A DNA stretch of 47,783 nucleotides from Bacillota bacterium. Its GTDB lineage: Bacteria; Bacillota; Sulfobacillia; JAJZYS01; JAILZS01. A program made the position numbers and the translations under genes. The DNA lies in NCBI GenBank assembly GCA_023512375.1, contig JAILZS010000018.1:1-47783 (forward strand), in the 5' to 3' direction. The notes below the pieces were generated by a model that was not told the DNA's origin, made no database searches, and worked only from the letters and a program-made list of their open reading frames with translations. This document shows, piece after piece, positions 43,756-47,783 of this stretch (within the stretch, counting starts at the first letter, position 1; every line of letters starts with the position of its first letter).

Positions 43756-44093
43756 GTCCGCTCCACCACCGTGGGCACCAGGAAGAAGCCGTCCGCCTGG
43801 GCCGGGGCCGCCGCCAGGGCGGCATCGCGCTCCAGGCCCGGCGCCACCTCGTCCGGGCGCAGACGCGCCTCGGCCGTTCCCGGCCACACCCCGGTCTCCC
43901 CTTCTTCGCCGCCACCCACCCGGTAGGCGGAGTCGACCCCCTCGAGATCGAGGGCGGCAAGGGCCCGCGCCGCCGCCAGGATGCGGCCCAGGTCGCGGGC
44001 CAACGACTCCGCCTCCCCGTCCGCCAGGTCGAGTCGGGCCAGATGCGCCATGACCTCCACCTCGTCCCGGCCGATCGCCGCCTCGTCCGCCAT
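43752..44093 (-). CDS. gatC: Asp-tRNA(Asn)/Glu-tRNA(Gln) amidotransferase subunit C
   Basis: 113 residues, slightly longer than the usual 95-100. The N-terminal helices EVEVMAHLARLDLADGEAE match GatC, as does the LDLEGVDSAY segment. The C-terminal LRPDEVAPGLERDAALAAAPAQADGFFLVPTVVE is the family's belt around GatA. An acidic GGGEEGETG insert accounts for the extra length. It stabilises the GatA-GatB complex. ATG 44093 follows GGAGG at 6-7 bases. It leads the gatC-A-B-ldcA-rlmD operon, with a candidate -10 about 60 bases upstream. Confidence 0.93.
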   Translation of the reverse strand: MADEAAIGRDEVEVMAHLARLDLADGEAESLARDLGRILAAARALAALDLEGVDSAYRVGGGEEGETGVWPGTAEARLRPDEVAPGLERDAALAAAPAQADGFFLVPTVVERT

Positions 44094-44147
44094 GCCCCGC
44101 CTCCTCACGACCCCGCCCCTCGGCTACACTGGTCGCAGACCGCACCC

Positions 44148-44153
44148 ATTGTA
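44148..44153 (-). promoter_or_regulatory. Candidate -10 box of the gatCAB operon
   Basis: TACAAT on the minus strand, about 55 bases before the gatC ATG, in the short divergent gap shared with the JAMM-E1-rhodanese gene. No good -35 is seen. Confidence 0.4.
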
Positions 44154-44206
44154 CCGGAACGGCACGTCCGACCGCCCCCGCCGAGGCGCGGGGCGAAGGA
44201 GGTCGC

Positions 44207-45796
44207 ATGGCCGCCTTCCCACCCCTCCCCCTTCTGCCGCCGCGCGCTCTGCTCCTGGCGCCCCGGGCGCGGCGGCGGGCCCTCGCCCACCTGCGCACCG
44301 CCGGCCCGCAGGAAGGGGTGGGCCTCTTGGCCGGCCGGCCCGTACCGGGACGGCGGGCGGGCGTGGCGGCGGCGGTGGCCTTCTTCCCTCTGCCCAACCG
44401 GGCGGCCGATCCCGTCCGCCGCTTCCAGGTGGAGGCGGCCGACCTCGCCCGCCTTTTGGCCCGCCTGCGCCGCCGCCGCCTCCTCGCCTTGGCGGTGGTC
44501 CACAGCCACCCGGCGGGGCCGCCCCGTCCCAGCCCCCTGGACGCCTTGGGGGCCTGGCCCGAGCTGGCTACCGTCGTCGTCTCCCCCGGCCCGCCCGCCG
44601 TCTGGCGCGCCTTCGGCCGCCGGGCCGGGCAGCCCGCCGGCGGTCTCAGGCGCCTTCCCCTGGTGGCGCGCGTGCGTCGCGGCCGCCGGCCGCCGCCCGC
44701 CTTCGACCCCGCCCGCCTGGCGCGCCAGATGGCCCTGCCCGAGGTGGGGCGGCGCGGGCAGGAGCGCCTGGCGCGCGCCCGCGTCCTCCTCGTCGGCCTG
44801 GGCGGCTTGGGCAGCCCCGCCGCCCTCTACCTGGCCGCCGCCGGGGTGGGCACGCTCGGCCTGTCGGACCCCGACCGGGTGGAGGTCTCCAACCTCCACC
44901 GCCAGGTCCTGTACACCACCCAAGACGTGGGTCGGTCCAAGGCCGAGGCCGCGGCCGCCCGCTTGGCCGCGCTCGCCCCGGGCGTGCGCCTGCGGGTCGA
45001 ACCCCCCCTCACACCCGACGGCGCGCTCGAGCTCGTGGCCCGCTACGACCTCATCGTGCACGGCAGCGACCGGTACGGCGTGCGCGACCTCGTCAACCGC
45101 GCCTGCCGGCGGGCGGGACGGCCCTGGGTGGACGCCAGCGTCTACCGCTGGACCCTGCAAGTGGCCGCCTACACCCCGGACGGGCCGTGCTACCGCTGCC
45201 ACGTCCCCGTCCTGCCGGCGGAAGGCGAGGTGGAGGCATGCGACGTGGCCGGGGTGGCGGGGCCCGTGGTCGGCACGGCAGGCACCCTCGAAGCGGTGGA
45301 GGCGCTGAAGATCCTCCTCGGGGCGGGCGACTCCCTGGCCGGGCGGATGCTCGTCGCCGACCTCCTGCACCCCGAGGTGCGCGTCCTTCGCCTCTCGCGC
45401 CGCCCGCACTGCCCGGTATGCTCGCCCCCGGCCGATGCCGAGCCGGACGCTCTCGCCCCCGCCACGTGGGAGGAGGCGGCCGCGCGCGCCCTCGAGCGCG
45501 GCCTGTCCTGGCCGGCGGCGGCCGCCGGGGCGTGGCGCGGTCGCATCGTCGACCTGCGGGCGCCCGACCGCTACGCCCTCGGCCACCTGGCGGGGGCGAT
45601 CAACCTGCCCTGGGCCACACCCGATCAGGTGCTGGCGGCGAGCGCCGGCGAGCCGGTCCTCCTGGTGTGCGAGCGCGGCCTGGCGAGCGCCCGCCTCGCC
45701 CTCGTCCTCGCCCGCCGCCTGCCCGGGGTGCGCACGCTGGCAGGGGGGATGGCGGCCGTGGAAGCGGCCGGGAACGAGACCCTCCCTTCCTCCTGA
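44207..45796 (+). CDS. JAMM peptidase - E1-like (ThiF/MoeB) - rhodanese fusion
   Basis: 529 residues, three domains. Residues about 15-140 are a JAB/MPN peptidase with a complete JAMM site: E36 in PQEGVGLL, H99 and H101 in HSHP, S109 and D112. Residues about 165-410 are an E1-like adenylating domain with GLGGLGS (197-203), D221, R232 in NLHRQVLY, a C345 in EACDVAGVAGPVVG and zinc cysteines 328, 331, 402, 405. Residues about 420-520 are a rhodanese domain with C488 in VCERGLAS. MoeB/ThiF enzymes adenylate sulfur-carrier proteins, rhodanese supplies sulfur, and JAMM enzymes cut the carrier or its conjugates, so one chain could run the whole cycle. ATG 44207 has AAGGAGGT upstream. No carrier gene (ThiS/MoaD/CysO) lies nearby. 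Confidence 0.9.
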   Translation: MAAFPPLPLLPPRALLLAPRARRRALAHLRTAGPQEGVGLLAGRPVPGRRAGVAAAVAFFPLPNRAADPVRRFQVEAADLARLLARLRRRRLLALAVVHSHPAGPPRPSPLDALGAWPELATVVVSPGPPAVWRAFGRRAGQPAGGLRRLPLVARVRRGRRPPPAFDPARLARQMALPEVGRRGQERLARARVLLVGLGGLGSPAALYLAAAGVGTLGLSDPDRVEVSNLHRQVLYTTQDVGRSKAEAAAARLAALAPGVRLRVEPPLTPDGALELVARYDLIVHGSDRYGVRDLVNRACRRAGRPWVDASVYRWTLQVAAYTPDGPCYRCHVPVLPAEGEVEACDVAGVAGPVVGTAGTLEAVEALKILLGAGDSLAGRMLVADLLHPEVRVLRLSRRPHCPVCSPPADAEPDALAPATWEEAAARALERGLSWPAAAAGAWRGRIVDLRAPDRYALGHLAGAINLPWATPDQVLAASAGEPVLLVCERGLASARLALVLARRLPGVRTLAGGMAAVEAAGNETLPSS

Positions 45797-45802
45797 GCCG
45801 AA

Positions 45803-47656
45803 TCAGCCCTCCCCGCCCCAGCGGCGCACCAGGAGGGCGAGGACGTCGGCCGCCTCCCGCAGGTAGCGCACGCGCTCGGGCGTGAAGTGGCCGCGGGCGC
45901 TGTGGTAGACTTTGAGGACGCCCACCACCTCTCCCCCCGCGACGAGGGGGACGGCCGCGGCGGAGATGATGCCCTGGGCGAGGAGGTCGTCCGCCTCCGC
46001 CGCCAGGGAGGGCTCGAGGCGCACGTCGGGCACCACCACCGCGCGCCCCTCCCGCAGCGCCACGCCGGGCGGCATGCGGGACCGCCCGCCCTCCGGCCCG
46101 ACCCAGTCGGCCAGGGCGGTGGCCACGGGCGCGCCGCTCCCGGGGACAATCCACAGCCGGTCGCCCCGCACCACGCCCAGCCAGGCGTCGTGCGACCCCG
46201 TCTCGGCCTCCAAGTCGCGCACCGCCCGCGCCAGGAGGTCCGACCAGTCGCCCGGGTGGACGGCCAGGTAGCGCGCCGCCGCCAAGGCGGAACGATCGGC
46301 GGCCGGCCTGTCCTGCCCCCGTGCCAGGAGGATGAGCGCCACCTGGTCGGCGATCCCCGCCACGAGGTCGACGAGCTCCGCCCGCACCCGGTGCTCCTCC
46401 ACGAAGGCCACCGAGAGGACCCCCCAGGTGCCGTCGCCTTCGCCCACGGCGGCGGCCAGGGCCGAGCCGTAGGGCGTGGCGCCCTCCCCCTCGGCCCGCG
46501 TCTGGCGCACCGCCGGCGGGCCCTCCAGCGCCGCCGCCATCCACGTCCCCCGCGCCAGATCGACCGCCGCGGGCCGAACCCCTGCCCGGCCCGTCCACGC
46601 CGCCGCCTCCAGGCGGGCGCCTGCGCGCCGCCAGAGGATCACGCTATCGGCCTCCACCGCCCGGCGCACGGCCTGGACGATGGCCTCGTGCAGCCCCGCC
46701 TGGTCCCCTAGGCCCCGCACCGCCAGGCGGGCGAGGCGAAACCCCGCACCCAGGGCGGCCTTGGCGTCGACAGCGACGCCGGGGGGTTGCGCCCGGGCGC
46801 GGGAGACGGCCACGGGGCGGAAGGAGGGCGCAGGCCGCGCCGCCAGGTACCCCTGCATGAGGCGCACGCCCAGGTCCGCCAGGGCGTCGCGCTCACCCTC
46901 CGTCTCCACTCCTTCCGCGATGACGTCGATGCCCGAGCGGTGCGCGAACAGCACAAGCGCCTCCACGAGCGACGCCTTGGCGCCGTCGCGGTCGACCCGG
47001 CGCACGAGCTCCATGTCGATCTTGGCGAAGTCCGGCCTGAGCCAGGCCAGCCGGTTGAGGCCCGAGTAGCCGGCGCCGCAGTCGTCCACCGCGACGCGCA
47101 CGCCGTCCCGCCGCAGCGAGTCGATCCGGCGTAGGAACTCCCGCACCCGCCCCTCGGGCACGGGGGTACGCTCGGTCATCTCGAGCACCGCCCGTCCCCC
47201 GAGGGCGCGCAGGGGATCGAGGACTTCGGGACGCTCCCACACCGTCACGGGGGAGACGTTGACGAACAGGGCGGCGCCCGGGGGCAGGCGCCCCAGGCGG
47301 GGGGCGAGGGCGGCGAGGGCGCGCTCGTCCAGGTCGGCCTCCGCCCCCGCCGCCTGCGCCTCCTGCACCAGGTGAAGGATGGAGGGCGCCGCCCCCCCGG
47401 GCAGGTGGGGGCGGCTGAGCGCCTCATACGCGAAGACGCCGCCGTCAGCGAGGGAGACGATGGGCTGGAAGACGGGCCGAAGCCGCCCCCCGGCGCTCCA
47501 GAAGTGCTGCCACGCCGTGCCCGCGCGCGCCTGCCGCAACCCCATCTCCCCCCCCACGATACGCCAGATGTCGGGCGTGTCGAATTCGGTGGGCAACCGC
47601 CCAGTTCCTCCCAGGCGGCGGTGCCTCTTGACGCCTGTGCCCCGTTCCCCTACCAT
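45803..47656 (-). CDS. EAL-domain phosphodiesterase with two C-terminal GAF domains
   Basis: 617 residues. The EAL domain (about 55-285) keeps the c-di-GMP hydrolase residues: E78 in YEALSRP, N133 in VNVSP, E159 in LEMTER, D191/D192 in VDDCGAGYSGL, K212, E248/E251 in AEGVETE and Q268 in MQGY. Two GAF-type sensor domains follow (about 300-450 and 465-612); the second contains VVPDVRLEPSLAAEADDLL and AAVPLVAGGEVVGVLKVY. The protein probably breaks down c-di-GMP under control of a bound ligand or redox signal. No GGDEF is fused. ATG 47656 shares its CATG with a divergent plus-strand ATG, so the start is uncertain; ATG 47544 (MGLRQ) is an alternative. It converges with the JAMM-E1 gene after 6 bases. 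Confidence 0.87.
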   Translation of the reverse strand: MVGERGTGVKRHRRLGGTGRLPTEFDTPDIWRIVGGEMGLRQARAGTAWQHFWSAGGRLRPVFQPIVSLADGGVFAYEALSRPHLPGGAAPSILHLVQEAQAAGAEADLDERALAALAPRLGRLPPGAALFVNVSPVTVWERPEVLDPLRALGGRAVLEMTERTPVPEGRVREFLRRIDSLRRDGVRVAVDDCGAGYSGLNRLAWLRPDFAKIDMELVRRVDRDGAKASLVEALVLFAHRSGIDVIAEGVETEGERDALADLGVRLMQGYLAARPAPSFRPVAVSRARAQPPGVAVDAKAALGAGFRLARLAVRGLGDQAGLHEAIVQAVRRAVEADSVILWRRAGARLEAAAWTGRAGVRPAAVDLARGTWMAAALEGPPAVRQTRAEGEGATPYGSALAAAVGEGDGTWGVLSVAFVEEHRVRAELVDLVAGIADQVALILLARGQDRPAADRSALAAARYLAVHPGDWSDLLARAVRDLEAETGSHDAWLGVVRGDRLWIVPGSGAPVATALADWVGPEGGRSRMPPGVALREGRAVVVPDVRLEPSLAAEADDLLAQGIISAAAVPLVAGGEVVGVLKVYHSARGHFTPERVRYLREAADVLALLVRRWGGEG

Positions 47657-47783
47657 GCCGCCAACATCTCCCGCCCCGGGGGTGGTCGGGGTGCCGGGGG
47701 GAACGGGGGGACGGCGCTACCTGCACTGGCCGCGGCCGTGGCGGGCGATGCATGCGCTCGCCATGGCGCTTGTGCCGGTGTTG
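47655..47783 (+). CDS. Start of a possible membrane protein gene, cut by the right edge
   Basis: An open frame of 43 codons from ATG 47655 to the window end. A Pro/Gly-rich head is followed by RRYLHWPRPWRAMHALAMAL, a basic segment running into a hydrophobic stretch, as at the first helix of an integral membrane protein. No family can be named. Its ATG overlaps the start codon of the divergent EAL gene. GTG codons a little downstream, after G-rich stretches, are alternatives. Confidence 0.4.
   Translation, partial: MPPTSPAPGVVGVPGGTGGRRYLHWPRPWRAMHALAMALVPVL

Overview
This is a compact, very GC-rich (well above 70 percent by eye) bacterial chromosome segment of about 48 kb. Several features point to a high-GC lineage of Bacillota, possibly a thermophile of the Thermaerobacter/Symbiobacterium/Sulfobacillus type. 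These are gatC-gatA-gatB in one run, a pyruvate kinase with the extra C-terminal PEP-like domain usual in Firmicutes, a PolA without a working proofreading site, strong AGGAGG ribosome binding sites, many GTG starts and an S53 (kumamolisin-type) acid peptidase. This placement is inference. No rRNA, CRISPR array, intact insertion sequence or prophage was seen.

Layout. 1-3881 (minus): S53 serine-carboxyl peptidase (cut by the left edge), branched-chain aminotransferase and an EamA transporter. 3969-4643 (plus): a DUF1028 protein. 4640-6485 (minus): an msrA / DUF423 / 3-mercaptopyruvate sulfurtransferase operon. 6486-9731: the loosest part of the window, with two tandem tRNA-Leu genes and their promoter, long non-coding stretches, and a coiled-coil protein built from fifteen 14-residue repeats and ending in a PD-(D/E)XK-like domain. 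9732-14432 (minus): the repair and replication operon polA-mutM-coaE plus a lytic transglycosylase. Next come a third tRNA-Leu, pyk, a small conserved protein, and kbl-tdh for threonine breakdown.

19142-27887 (plus): a membrane-anchored HtrA protease; an ABC transporter with a duplicated permease and no binding protein; a 2-hydroxyacid dehydrogenase; a YciI protein; a lipoprotein; then a molybdate/tungstate-type binding protein overlapping an XRE-PBP regulator, preceded by nested inverted repeats. 28042-31630: a DUF6518 membrane protein, typA/bipA and an alpha/beta hydrolase. 31643-35885 (minus): an operon of an MFS transporter, a glutaredoxin-aminotransferase fused reading frame, and murD. 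35978-38356 (minus): an M20 carbamoylase-like amidase and a Ca2+/cation antiporter. 38473-44093 (minus): gatC-gatA-gatB-ldcA-rlmD, each junction a GTGA overlap. 44207-45796 (plus): a JAMM peptidase / E1 / rhodanese triple fusion. 45803-47656 (minus): an EAL-GAF-GAF protein. A further plus-strand reading frame leaves the window on the right.

Most genes are housekeeping and tightly packed in translationally coupled operons. The items most likely to be new are the JAMM-E1-rhodanese protein, the glutaredoxin-aminotransferase fusion, the oxyanion-sensing module with its nested operator, and the repeat-expanded nuclease-like coiled-coil gene.
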